A stretch of 64,000 nt of DNA from the NCBI RefSeq assembly GCF_013744875.1, contig NZ_CP059399.1, forward strand, positions 5,828,001 through 5,892,000. Reading direction: 5' to 3'. Both the position numbers and the translations under genes were made by a program. A model generated the notes under the pieces. The model was not told where the DNA came from, made no database searches, and saw only the letters and a list, made by a program, of their open reading frames with translations. Shown piece by piece: positions 18,875 to 28,161 of this stretch; the first letter of the stretch is position 1, and every line of letters begins with the position of its first letter. Source of the stretch: Nocardia huaxiensis. GTDB taxonomy: Bacteria; Actinomycetota; Actinomycetes; Mycobacteriales; Mycobacteriaceae.

Positions 18875-20001
18875 CAGCAGGCCTCGGCATGGGGTGCTGC
18901 GATGTCCACGAGTTCGGCGAGCGCCGCGCGATGCCGCTCGGGTGTGCCCAGCGCGATCGCACTGCTCTTCGCGCGTTTGAGATAGAGGTGGGCCGGATGC
19001 TCCCAGGTGAAACCGATTCCGCCGTGGAACTGCACGCATTCCTCGGCGATCTGCTGGGAGACGACCGAACAGTGCGCCTGGGCCAGTGCTGCCGCGACCG
19101 GTAGATCCGGGGACCGGGTCGCCGCGCATTCGGCCGCGTACCGTGCCACCGCCCGCGCTTGGGTGAGCAGCACCCACAGCTCCGCCAGCCGATGCTTGAT
19201 CGCCTGGTAGGAGCCGATCACGCGGCCGAACTGCCGCCGGATCCGCACATATTCGAGCGCCATCTCGAAGCAGCGTTCGGCCAGTCCCAACTGTTCAGAG
19301 GCGAGCAGTACGGCGCCGATCCGCAGCGCCTCGCCTACTGCCGCGGGGATGTGCTCGCCCGCCGCGAGGAGTTCGGCCTCGACGCTGTCGAAGACGAGGT
19401 CCACCAGCGGGCGAGTCATATCGAGCGATACCACCTCGGTGCGACGCAGCCCGGCCGCGTCGGCCGCGACCCGGTAGACGGCGTCGCCCGCCGGGACGAG
19501 GAGGAAATCGGCCGCTGCCGCATCGGCGACCGAAGTCACTGTGCCGTAGAGCTTTCCGTCCCGAACCAGGACCGCGTCGACGGAGTCGCCCGGAGCGGTG
19601 CTGAACGGGAGTGCGACCGCCGCCATGGTCGCTCCGCCCGCCACCGCGCCCAGGAGATCGGTCCGGCCGAGCTCGAGCAGCAGGGCCACCGCTATGCCGG
19701 CGGATCCGAGAAAGGGAACGGCGGCGACTGCCCGCCCGAGTTCTTCGGCCACGATCGCCGCCTCCCGCCAACCGGCTCCGGCGCCACCGGCGGCCTCCGG
19801 CACAGCCAGTGCGGCACAACCGATGTCGACCGTCAGCGTGTGCCAGAGCGCCAGATCGGTGGTGGCGTCGCTTTCGGTTCGGGCGAGTACCACATCCCAG
19901 GGGCTGCGCTTGCCGAGCAGTGCCCGCACACTCGCCCGCAGGTCCTCCTCGATCTCCGAATAGAGCAGGTCACCGGTCGCCGGGGTCGTGATGTCGGTCA
20001 T
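18874..20001 (-). CDS. acyl-CoA dehydrogenase-like subunit with degenerate FAD loop
   Basis: A 375-residue acyl-CoA dehydrogenase-fold protein. The C-terminal domain is well conserved (YVRIRRQFGRVIGSYQAIKHRLAELWVLL; CVQFHGGIGFTWEHPAHLYLKRAKSSA). The central domain lacks the usual EPxAGSD...NGxKxW FAD/substrate motif. Its neighbour at 19998 keeps that motif. Sterol side-chain pathways use alpha2-beta2 acyl-CoA dehydrogenases made of two unlike subunits that share FAD sites (FadE28-FadE29, FadE26-FadE27). I infer the same for this coupled pair. Start ATG 20001 overlaps the stop of its partner. Confidence 0.87.
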   Translation of the reverse strand: MTDITTPATGDLLYSEIEEDLRASVRALLGKRSPWDVVLARTESDATTDLALWHTLTVDIGCAALAVPEAAGGAGAGWREAAIVAEELGRAVAAVPFLGSAGIAVALLLELGRTDLLGAVAGGATMAAVALPFSTAPGDSVDAVLVRDGKLYGTVTSVADAAAADFLLVPAGDAVYRVAADAAGLRRTEVVSLDMTRPLVDLVFDSVEAELLAAGEHIPAAVGEALRIGAVLLASEQLGLAERCFEMALEYVRIRRQFGRVIGSYQAIKHRLAELWVLLTQARAVARYAAECAATRSPDLPVAAALAQAHCSVVSQQIAEECVQFHGGIGFTWEHPAHLYLKRAKSSAIALGTPERHRAALAELVDIAAPHAEAC

Positions 20002-21197
20002 CGTGGCAGGTCCTTCCACGGAATGTCTTTGTCCGCCCTGGCCTCGGCAGGCAGTCCGAGCACTCGCTCGGCGATGATGTTGCGCATGATGTCGGAGGTG
20101 CCGCCCTCGATCGAGTTGCCCTTGGCGCGCAGGAATCGCCAGCCGGCCGACTCCTCGGCCCAGTCGGCGACGATGACGGGCCGCCGCGCGGTGTAGTCGG
20201 AGTACCGAAGACCCTCCGCACCAAGGAGTTCCAGCTCGAATGAGGAAATCTGCTGGTTCAACCGAGCGTGGCTGAGTTTCGCTCCGGACCCCTCGGGGCC
20301 CGGTAGCCCGGCCGCCTGCTGCTGACGCAGGCGCTCCGCGGTGAGCCGAGCGGCTTCGGCCTCGACCCAGAACCGCACGACCTGGTCGTGCAGACCCGCC
20401 CGCCGCAGGTCCGGCCGGGTCCGCCAGGTCTGCGCCAGCGTGCCGATCGTGCCGCTCTCGCGCGGAATCGTGCCCGCGCCGATCGCGACCCGCTCGTTCG
20501 CCAGGGTGTGACCGGCGACCGTCCAGCCCTGCCCGATCTCACCGAGCAGCTGATCGCCGGCGATGCGGACGTTGTCGAGATAGACCTCGTTGAACTCGCT
20601 TTCGCCGGTGATCTGCCGCAGCGGCCGGACGTCGACTCCGGGAGCGCGCATATCGCAGACGAAATACGACAGTCCCCGATGCTTCGGCTGCGCAATGTCG
20701 GTGCGCGCCAGCAGAATCGCCCAGTCCGCCTGATGTGCGAGCGAGGTCCAGACCTTCTGTCCGTTGACGATCCAGCCATCGCCGTCGCGGACCGCGCTCG
20801 TTCCCACATCAGCCAGGTCGGAACCGGCGCCGGGCTCGCTGAACAGCTGGCACCAGAGTTCTTCTCCGGTCCACAGCGGGCGAAGCCACCGTTGCCGCTG
20901 TTCCGGCGTCCCGAAGCGCAGGAGGGTCGGCGCGGCCATATGGAGACCGATGAAGTTCAACTCCGGCCGGTTGTCCGGCGCACCGGCGTTCGCGATCAGG
21001 TCGTCCACGTCGGATTGCAGCACGGGATCCAGCCCGAGTCCGCCGGCGCCTTCCGGGTAGTGCACCCAGGCGAGCCCGGCGTCGAAACGGGCGCGCAGGA
21101 ATTCGAGCCGGTCGGTGGTGGCGGGGTCGTGTTCGCGAAGGAATTCACGCACATACGCTGCGAGTCTCTCCGCGTCGAGAGCGCTCTCGGTGGTCAC
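19998..21197 (-). CDS. acyl-CoA dehydrogenase, partner subunit with intact FAD loop
   Basis: A 399-residue protein with WCQLFSEPGAGSDLADVGTSAVRDGDGWIVNGQKVWTSLAHQADWAILLART and ESEFNEVYLDNVRI in the centre, and EGLRYSD...AGWRFLRAKGNSIEGGTSDIMRNIIAERVLGLP at the C-terminus. This resembles the FadE17/26/29 group of heteromeric dehydrogenases. The start is GTG 21197, preceded by AAAGAGGA; the track-long extension to 21617 is shadow of the DUF35 gene. ATGA overlap with the degenerate subunit suggests equal expression and complex formation. Confidence 0.9.
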   Translation of the reverse strand: MTTESALDAERLAAYVREFLREHDPATTDRLEFLRARFDAGLAWVHYPEGAGGLGLDPVLQSDVDDLIANAGAPDNRPELNFIGLHMAAPTLLRFGTPEQRQRWLRPLWTGEELWCQLFSEPGAGSDLADVGTSAVRDGDGWIVNGQKVWTSLAHQADWAILLARTDIAQPKHRGLSYFVCDMRAPGVDVRPLRQITGESEFNEVYLDNVRIAGDQLLGEIGQGWTVAGHTLANERVAIGAGTIPRESGTIGTLAQTWRTRPDLRRAGLHDQVVRFWVEAEAARLTAERLRQQQAAGLPGPEGSGAKLSHARLNQQISSFELELLGAEGLRYSDYTARRPVIVADWAEESAGWRFLRAKGNSIEGGTSDIMRNIIAERVLGLPAEARADKDIPWKDLPR

Positions 21198-21219
21198 GAG
21201 TCCTCTTTCCAGGAGTTGT

Positions 21220-21672
21220 TCAGATCGGAGCGAAATGCGAGATGTCGAGGATCTGGCCGGTGCGGTCCGCCGCCCAGACGGCCCGCACGCGCGTGCCGGG
21301 AAGTAGTTGTCCGCGAACTGTTTTCGGATCGGAGAGATCCACCCCGCGCACGTAGTGCATGAGCATCGTGCTCGCGCCGTCGAGGCGGATCGCCGCGATG
21401 GCATACGGCGGGGTGGGGCCGCCGCGAAAACTCTGCCAAGCCACAGTGAATGCTTCGACGATCCCCTCGGGTGGCAGCTCGAGCCACTCGCCGGTGCGAA
21501 CGAAGCAGGACTCGCAGTAGGCCTGCGGTGGAACGAACACCCGGGTGCAGTCCGGACACCGGTTGGCCAGGATCTTCTGTTCGATGAGCCCCGCCATGAA
21601 ACGGCCCCAGGTCGCACCCAGGTGAATGTCGTAGTTCAGGTCCCAGTGGACCCGCTGCGTCGTGATGCTCAC
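21220..21672 (-). CDS. DUF35 / Zn-ribbon OB-fold protein
   Basis: A 150-residue protein with the four-Cys zinc ribbon ANRCPDCTRVFVPPQAYCESC and a C-terminal OB fold (IVEAFTVAWQSFRGG...YAIAAIRLDGASTMLMHYVRG). A longer N-terminal arm (MSITTQRVHWDLNYDIHLGATWGRFMAGL) precedes the ribbon than in the other two DUF35 proteins here. It begins four bases inside the end of an Ltp gene (ATGA) and is expected to complex with one or both Ltp proteins encoded immediately upstream. Confidence 0.88.
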   Translation of the reverse strand: MSITTQRVHWDLNYDIHLGATWGRFMAGLIEQKILANRCPDCTRVFVPPQAYCESCFVRTGEWLELPPEGIVEAFTVAWQSFRGGPTPPYAIAAIRLDGASTMLMHYVRGVDLSDPKTVRGQLLPGTRVRAVWAADRTGQILDISHFAPI

Positions 21673-22847
21673 GGGCGTTCCTGTCTTTCGAGGATGGCAA
21701 GGTTCTCGAACTGGAAGAAGGTGCCGCCGGTGCCGTGTGCGAGGCCGCGCCGGGCACCGGCCACCTGCATCTCCTCCGGCGCGTCGCCCATCAGTTGCAG
21801 GGCGACATACACGTACGGGGCCAGCTCACCGGCGACTCCGGCATTGGTGCACAGCGGTCCACCGGACAGGTTCGTCGGCAGGTCGCCGTCGAATCCCGTT
21901 GCACCGGAACGAATCAGGTCGATGCCCCCGCCCGGCGGGGCGAATCCGAGGGCCTCCAGCTGCATCGGCTGCATGGGTGCGTACGGCGCGAACAGTTCGA
22001 CGACGTCGATGTCCTCGCGCGGGTTGCGGATGTCGGCGATCCGATAGACCTTGCGGGCCAGGATCGACAGGTTCTCCATGGCGGCGAAGTCGTTCTTCCC
22101 GCCGCCCAGATACGGATCGCTGGAGGTCGCCATCGCGCGGATCAGGACCGGCGTCGGACGCAACTCGACGGCGCTCTGCTCGGAGGTGACCAGCAGTGCG
22201 TTGGCCGAGGTGGACACCGGGCAGACCATCGCCATCGTCATGGGATGGGACAGCGGTTTGGACGCCACCACATCCGCGACGGTGAGGGTATCGCGCAAGT
22301 GCGCGTACGGATTCCGTGACGCGTGCTCGTGCGCCTGCACCACGCTCACCGCGAAATCCTCGACGGTCGCGCCGAAGCGCTGCTGGTACGCGCTCGGATA
22401 GAACGCTCCCATGTGGTAGGCGCCCATGCCCAGCGGCTGTTCGACGATCATCGGCGAATTCGTGTTGATGGCCGACTGCAGGTCCTCGGCGCCGTAGAAG
22501 GTCGGGCCGCCCACACAGAGCACGCGCCGGCGGTCGCCGGACCGCACCTGCCGTGCCGCGAGCTGCATCAGGTTGCCGCCCGTCGTGCCGCCGGTATTGA
22601 CGATCGACACCGGAAGATCGGCCCCGAGACCGAGTCTGCGCACGAGATGCTTGGCGCCGAGCACGGTGCCCTCGAAGCCGTCGATATTGCCGATCACTAT
22701 GCCGTCCAGCGAATTCGGTGCGGCGCCCGAGTGCGCGAGCGCGGCCCACACCGCTTCCTGTACCAGCTCGAGCGCCGAGCGCTCCTGCTTGCGTGGTGAG
22801 GTGGCAGGGGTGCTGCCCACCCCGGCGATCATTGCCCGCGTGGCCAT
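21669..22847 (-). CDS. Ltp-type thiolase-fold protein, probable aldolase subunit
   Basis: A 392-residue thiolase-superfamily protein (MATRAMIAGVGSTP; NIDGFEGTVLGAKHL; VCPVSTSANALLVTS; NLSGGPLCTNAGVAGELAPY). The region that holds the nucleophilic Cys in thiolases reads VNTGGTTGGN (83-92), with no Cys, so it is unlikely to be a conventional thiolase. It is coupled by ATGA to a second, more divergent Ltp protein and to a DUF35 protein. Sterol degraders carry comparable Ltp3-Ltp4 pairs. I infer retro-aldol cleavage of a branched beta-hydroxyacyl-CoA by this set. Confidence 0.85.
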   Translation of the reverse strand: MATRAMIAGVGSTPATSPRKQERSALELVQEAVWAALAHSGAAPNSLDGIVIGNIDGFEGTVLGAKHLVRRLGLGADLPVSIVNTGGTTGGNLMQLAARQVRSGDRRRVLCVGGPTFYGAEDLQSAINTNSPMIVEQPLGMGAYHMGAFYPSAYQQRFGATVEDFAVSVVQAHEHASRNPYAHLRDTLTVADVVASKPLSHPMTMAMVCPVSTSANALLVTSEQSAVELRPTPVLIRAMATSSDPYLGGGKNDFAAMENLSILARKVYRIADIRNPREDIDVVELFAPYAPMQPMQLEALGFAPPGGGIDLIRSGATGFDGDLPTNLSGGPLCTNAGVAGELAPYVYVALQLMGDAPEEMQVAGARRGLAHGTGGTFFQFENLAILERQERP

Positions 22848-23974
22848 CAAACCTCCTCCAGGACAAGGACTGTCGTGGTGTCGGCGACCGGTCCGGTGAG
22901 CAGGTCGGTGGAGTGCGAGACGACACGCCCGCCGTGTTCCTCCAGCCACGAGACCGCTTCCAGCACGCGGAGCGCGCCATTGGCGACGCCGGGATACGCG
23001 CTGAATGCCCCGCCCGAGGGCGACAATTCGACACCCGTCTTGCTCATGCCGAGCGCGTTGACGATCGGCGTGAGCAGGGCGGGGGTCGCCGCGGTGAGCT
23101 CCAGCGCCTGCACTTGATCACCGGGAGCGGTCAGACCGGCCCGTTCGTAGGCCTCGTGCGCGGCGCGGCGCGCGGCCGCCGCCGGATCCTCGAGCCACTG
23201 GCCGTCGGCTGTGGTGTCACCGGTCGACTGTCCCCAACCGGTGAGCACGGCACGCGGGTGCCGCGCCCGGCGCGATCTGCCCAGCGACCCCAGCACCACC
23301 GCGATGGCGCCGGTGCATTCGGCCGGCAACATGAGCTCGCGCAGTACGCCGTTGACCGGTGCGGAGGCCAGCACGTCGGCGGCGGCGACCGGCGACGTGC
23401 GGACCGACCGGGCGCGTGCGGCGCCTCGGGTGATCGCCGCCGCCGCGATCGCGGCCAGTTCCTGCTCGGTCATCCGGCCGGAGTCGACCAGGTAGCCGGC
23501 GTGCAGGCCGAACATCGTTTCCGCGGTCAGGCCGACCGGCCGGTCGAAGTGTGGCTCGAATCCGAGATTGGAAATCTGCTGGAGGAACCGCCGTCGATCC
23601 GGCGCCGATACCTCGGGGTTGTACACGCCGACGGCGAGAGCCAGGTCGGCGTCTCCCGCGGCGATGGTCTGCGCCGCGGCGACGATCGCCTGTCCGGAGT
23701 CACCCTCGATGCGGTACGACTCCGCCAGGTAGCCGCCACTCGCGGCATTGGTCAAACCGCTGGAAATGCTGCGACCGTCGTAGACGTCCAGCGAGGCGGT
23801 CACCGAGAGACCGAGCTCGTGTTTGCGAATTCCAGCGTCCCGCAACGCATTCGATACCGCGTCGAAGACCAGTTCATCGAGCACCGCGTCGCTTTCGGGC
23901 ACGAGCGGCGTCGCCGCGATTCCCAGCACCGGGATCGGATCCCGCGCTGCGGCAGAAGGATTGAGGCCGCTCAC
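22847..23974 (-). CDS. divergent Ltp/thiolase-fold protein, second subunit
   Basis: A 375-residue protein of thiolase fold. It has GIAATPLVPESDAVLDELVFDAVSNALRDAG at the start and LTGWGQSTGDTT and ELSPSGGAFSAYPGVANGALRVLEAV toward the end. The segment YRIEGDSGQAIVAAAQ puts an acidic residue (D92) near the thiolase nucleophile position. The start is GTG 23974, overlapping the fadB stop (GTGA). Together with the next gene it forms a tandem unlike pair, probably a heteromer in which this chain may be non-catalytic. Confidence 0.8.
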   Translation of the reverse strand: MSGLNPSAAARDPIPVLGIAATPLVPESDAVLDELVFDAVSNALRDAGIRKHELGLSVTASLDVYDGRSISSGLTNAASGGYLAESYRIEGDSGQAIVAAAQTIAAGDADLALAVGVYNPEVSAPDRRRFLQQISNLGFEPHFDRPVGLTAETMFGLHAGYLVDSGRMTEQELAAIAAAAITRGAARARSVRTSPVAAADVLASAPVNGVLRELMLPAECTGAIAVVLGSLGRSRRARHPRAVLTGWGQSTGDTTADGQWLEDPAAAARRAAHEAYERAGLTAPGDQVQALELTAATPALLTPIVNALGMSKTGVELSPSGGAFSAYPGVANGALRVLEAVSWLEEHGGRVVSHSTDLLTGPVADTTTVLVLEEV

Positions 23975-26133
23975 TCCGGCCACCGCCCGGCCCCGGCCTG
24001 CGCGATCAGACTCGCTGGCGGCTGGAACCGCGGGCCGTACTCGGCGGCGAGTTCTTCGGCTCGGGCGACGAATCCGGCGACGCCGCCCTCGTATCCGTTG
24101 ATGTACTGCACGACACCGCCGGTCCAGGAGGGGTATCCGATGCCCAGGATCGAGCCGATATTGGCGTCGGCGACCGAACGGAGCACCCCCTCGTCGAAGC
24201 ACTTCACCGTTTCGAGCGCTTCGATGAAGAGCATGCGCTCCTTCATATCCTCGAAGGGAATCTCATAGCCGGGCTTGCGGAAGTGCTCGTACAGGCCGGG
24301 CCACAGTCCGGCGCGTTTGCCGTCTGTGTAGTCGTAGAAACCGGCTCCGCTCGAGCGCCCACCGCGGCCGAATTCATCGATCATGCGGTCCACGACGGAT
24401 TCCGAGCCGTTCTCGGACCATGTCTCACCCGCGGCGAGCACGGCCGCTTTGGTCTCCTCCCTGGCCTTGCGGGCCAAGGTGAGGGTCAGCTCGTCCTGGA
24501 GTTGCAGCGGCGGGGCCGGATACCCGGCCTGGACCCCGGCCTGCTCGATGGACGCCGGCGCCAAACCCTCGCCGAGCATGGCGAGGGCCTCCGCGGCGAA
24601 CTGCATGATCACCCTGCTGGTGAAGAACCCGCGCCGGTCGTTGACCACGATGGGGGTCTTGCCGATCGCGTACGCGAGGTCGATCGCCTTCGCCAGGGTC
24701 GCGTCGCTGGTCTTCGCACCGACGACGATCTCCAGCAGCGCCATCTTGTCGACCGGCGAGAAGAAGTGCATGCCGATGAAATCCTCGGGCCGCGAGACGC
24801 TTTCGGCCAATCCGGTGATCGGCAGGGTCGAGGTGTTCGAGCCCAGAACCGCGTCGCCCGCGACCACGGGTTCGATCTCGCCGAACACCGCGCCCTTGAT
24901 CGCCGGGTCCTCGAAGACCGCCTCGATCACCAGATCCGCGCCGGTCGCGTCCGCGTACTCCGCGGTCGGATGGATCCGCTCCAGCAGCTCCTCGCCGTGC
25001 TCCCGGCTGAGCTGCCCACGGGAGACCGCCTTCTCGACCAGTTCGACCGAGTAGTTCTTGCCGCGTTCGGCCGCATCGAGGCTCGTGTCCTTCAGCACCA
25101 CCTCGATGCCTGCCCGAGCGCAGACATAGGCGATGCCGGCGCCCATCATGCCCGCGCCGAGGACGGCGACCTTCGTGAAGGAATGCCGGGGATAGCCCTC
25201 GGGGCGGGAGCCACCGGATTTGATGTGCTGCATATCGAAGAAGAACGCCTGGATCATGTTCTTCGCGACCTGACCGGTCGCCAGCTCGGTGAGGTAGCGC
25301 GATTCGATGGTCGACGCGATATCGAATCCGACCTGACTGCCCTCGACCGCGGCGGCCAGGATGGCGCGCGGCGCAGGCAGATTCGCGCCCTTGAGTTGTT
25401 TACGTAGTCCGGCGGTCACCAGCGGGAGGTTCGCGACGAAGCTCCCGTCGGCGGGTGTGCCGCCCGGGATCCGGTAGCCCGGCACGTCCCAGGGCTGCAC
25501 CGGGGCGGGGTTGTCGAGGATCCACTTGCGGGCGGCGGTGAGCAATTCTTGCGGGCTCTCGGCAACTTCGTCGATCAGGCCCAACTGCAACGCCCGCGCC
25601 GGGCTCATCCGGGGTCCCTGCAACAGCACATCGGTCAGCGCCTTGTGCACGCCCAGCATCCGCACGGTCCTCGCGATCCCGCCACCACCGGGCAGCAGCC
25701 CCAGTCCGACTTCCGGCAGGCCGATCTGAATGTGGTTGTCCGACAGCGCGATCCGGCGATGCGTGGCCAGCGCGATCTCGAGGCCGCCGCCGAGCGCGGC
25801 GCCGTTGATCGCCGCGACCACCGGCTTGCCGAGCGTCTCGAGACGACGCAGGTCGGCCTTGACGGCCTCGATGCCGGCGAAGAATTCCGCGGCATTCTCC
25901 TTGCGCGCCGTGATGAGGTCGTTGAGGTCGCCACCGGCGAAGAAGGTCTTCTTCGCCGAGGTCAGGATCACGCCGGTGATCGAGTCGCGTTCGGATACCA
26001 GCCGGTCGACCACCGCACGCAGGGAGGCGATGTGGCGGTCGTTCATGGTGTTGGCGGACTGAGCCGGATCGTCCATGGTCAGCAGGACGATGCCGTCGGA
26101 TCCGGACTCCCAGCGAATTGTGTTGTCGCTCAT
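23971..26133 (-). CDS. fadB: multifunctional enoyl-CoA hydratase / 3-hydroxyacyl-CoA dehydrogenase (FadB type)
   Basis: A 720-residue two-enzyme protein. The N-terminal crotonase domain (about 1-190) has KTFFAGGDLNDL, INGAALGGGLEIALATHRRIA and GLPEVGLGLLPGGGG. The 3-hydroxyacyl-CoA dehydrogenase domain starts near 318 with KVAVLGAGMMGAGIAYVCARAG and contains SNTSTLPI, GMHFFSPVDKM and the C-terminal NDRRGFFTSRV. It hydrates enoyl-CoA and oxidises the L-3-hydroxyacyl-CoA with NAD. The downstream thiolase partner is encoded just upstream in the same operon (26165-27376), as in trifunctional beta-oxidation sets. Confidence 0.95.
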   Translation of the reverse strand: MSDNTIRWESGSDGIVLLTMDDPAQSANTMNDRHIASLRAVVDRLVSERDSITGVILTSAKKTFFAGGDLNDLITARKENAAEFFAGIEAVKADLRRLETLGKPVVAAINGAALGGGLEIALATHRRIALSDNHIQIGLPEVGLGLLPGGGGIARTVRMLGVHKALTDVLLQGPRMSPARALQLGLIDEVAESPQELLTAARKWILDNPAPVQPWDVPGYRIPGGTPADGSFVANLPLVTAGLRKQLKGANLPAPRAILAAAVEGSQVGFDIASTIESRYLTELATGQVAKNMIQAFFFDMQHIKSGGSRPEGYPRHSFTKVAVLGAGMMGAGIAYVCARAGIEVVLKDTSLDAAERGKNYSVELVEKAVSRGQLSREHGEELLERIHPTAEYADATGADLVIEAVFEDPAIKGAVFGEIEPVVAGDAVLGSNTSTLPITGLAESVSRPEDFIGMHFFSPVDKMALLEIVVGAKTSDATLAKAIDLAYAIGKTPIVVNDRRGFFTSRVIMQFAAEALAMLGEGLAPASIEQAGVQAGYPAPPLQLQDELTLTLARKAREETKAAVLAAGETWSENGSESVVDRMIDEFGRGGRSSGAGFYDYTDGKRAGLWPGLYEHFRKPGYEIPFEDMKERMLFIEALETVKCFDEGVLRSVADANIGSILGIGYPSWTGGVVQYINGYEGGVAGFVARAEELAAEYGPRFQPPASLIAQAGAGRWPE

Positions 26134-26164
26134 GTCGGGTCGATCTTCCTTTTCTCGGTGAGAG

Positions 26165-27376
<1,212 letters not shown>

Positions 27377-27400
27377 ACCAACAACTCTTTCTGTCGTGAA

Positions 27401-27448
27401 GTCAGTACGTTCTCTCAATCCCCAGCCAACTATTACTCCCGTACTGAC
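27401..27448. repeat. inverted repeat GTCAGTACG...CGTACTGAC
   Basis: Two perfect 9-base inverted copies, 27401-27409 and 27440-27448, with centres 39 bases apart, bracket the predicted fadA transcription start. The right copy lies inside the promoter spacer. They are good candidates for two binding sites of the divergent TetR protein (27505). The sequence differs from the TGACCG operator further right, although the CCGTAC core is similar. Confidence 0.6.
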
Positions 27449-27458
27449 ATTGAGTCAA
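27430..27458 (-). promoter_or_regulatory. sigma70-type promoter of the fadA operon
   Basis: On the minus strand TTGACT (27458-27453) and TAATAG (27435-27430) are 17 bases apart, close to the vegetative consensus. Transcription would start near 27423 and give a leader of about 47 bases before the fadA GTG. A GTCAGTACG repeat lies within the spacer, suited to repression. Confidence 0.6.
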
Positions 27459-27504
27459 TATCTCTCCGCGCCGGTAGGCAGAGAGGTCGACGTAAGGTGG
27501 ACAG

Positions 27505-28161
27505 ATGTCTGCGACTCCGACGACCGATGACTCCAAGTCCCGCCGTGTTCGAATGGCGAGCGACGAGCGCCGCCGACAGATCGTGGAGGTCGCCCAGCGC
27601 CTCTTCTCGCAACGTCCCTACTCCGAGGTATCGACCGCGGACATCGCCGAAGCCGCCGGCATCGGGCGCCCCAACCTGCACTACCACTTCGGCACGAAGC
27701 GAGAGCTGTATGTCGAGGTGGTCCGCAATTTCGCGCGGCTTCCACCCATCCCCCGGGTTCGACGGCAGCACGGAACCCTGGAGGAGAGGATCCACCACAC
27801 GATCGACCGATGGCTCGACACCGTGTGGGAGAACCGCGGCACGTTCATGACGATCTTCGAGGGCGGCCCGATCAACAACGACCGAGAGATCGAAGACCTC
27901 CTCGAGGAGGGCCGTGAGGCCTGGGCCGCACGCCTGGCGGAACTGCTCGAACTGCCCGGAGGCGCCACCCGGCCCGCGCGTGCGCTGATTCGAAGCTTCC
28001 AGTCGATGGCCGAGACCACCGTCGACGAATGGTTGCGCAGGGACAGGCTGTCCCGCGACGAGGCCCTCCTCCTGCTCACCATGACATTGCGGGCGGTCGC
28101 AGTGGATGTGGCACCGAGCATTCTCGACCCGACGAGCCCGAAAGCCAAGCAGAACGGCTAG
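27505..28161 (+). CDS. TetR/AcrR-family transcriptional regulator
   Basis: A 218-residue regulator with the DNA-binding helices QIVEVAQRLFSQRPYSEVSTADIAEAAGIGRPNLHYHFGTKRELYVEVV (about 26-73) and a helical ligand domain. AAGGTGG precedes ATG 27505. It is divergent from fadA with the promoter and inverted repeats between, so it very likely controls the fifteen-gene operon and itself. Its stop TAG overlaps, on the opposite strand, the stop of the histidine kinase gene (the shared CTAG at 28158-28161), so the two genes converge with no intergenic space. Confidence 0.92.
   Translation: MSATPTTDDSKSRRVRMASDERRRQIVEVAQRLFSQRPYSEVSTADIAEAAGIGRPNLHYHFGTKRELYVEVVRNFARLPPIPRVRRQHGTLEERIHHTIDRWLDTVWENRGTFMTIFEGGPINNDREIEDLLEEGREAWAARLAELLELPGGATRPARALIRSFQSMAETTVDEWLRRDRLSRDEALLLLTMTLRAVAVDVAPSILDPTSPKAKQNG

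Noticed and set aside
21669..23974. Conventional beta-ketothiolases
   Set aside because: Both proteins lack the nucleophilic Cys and are coupled to a DUF35 gene, unlike FadA at 26165.
22718..24268. Plus-strand open frame of 516 codons
   Set aside because: Antisense to the two Ltp genes, which have conserved thiolase-fold segments and ATGA/GTGA coupling.
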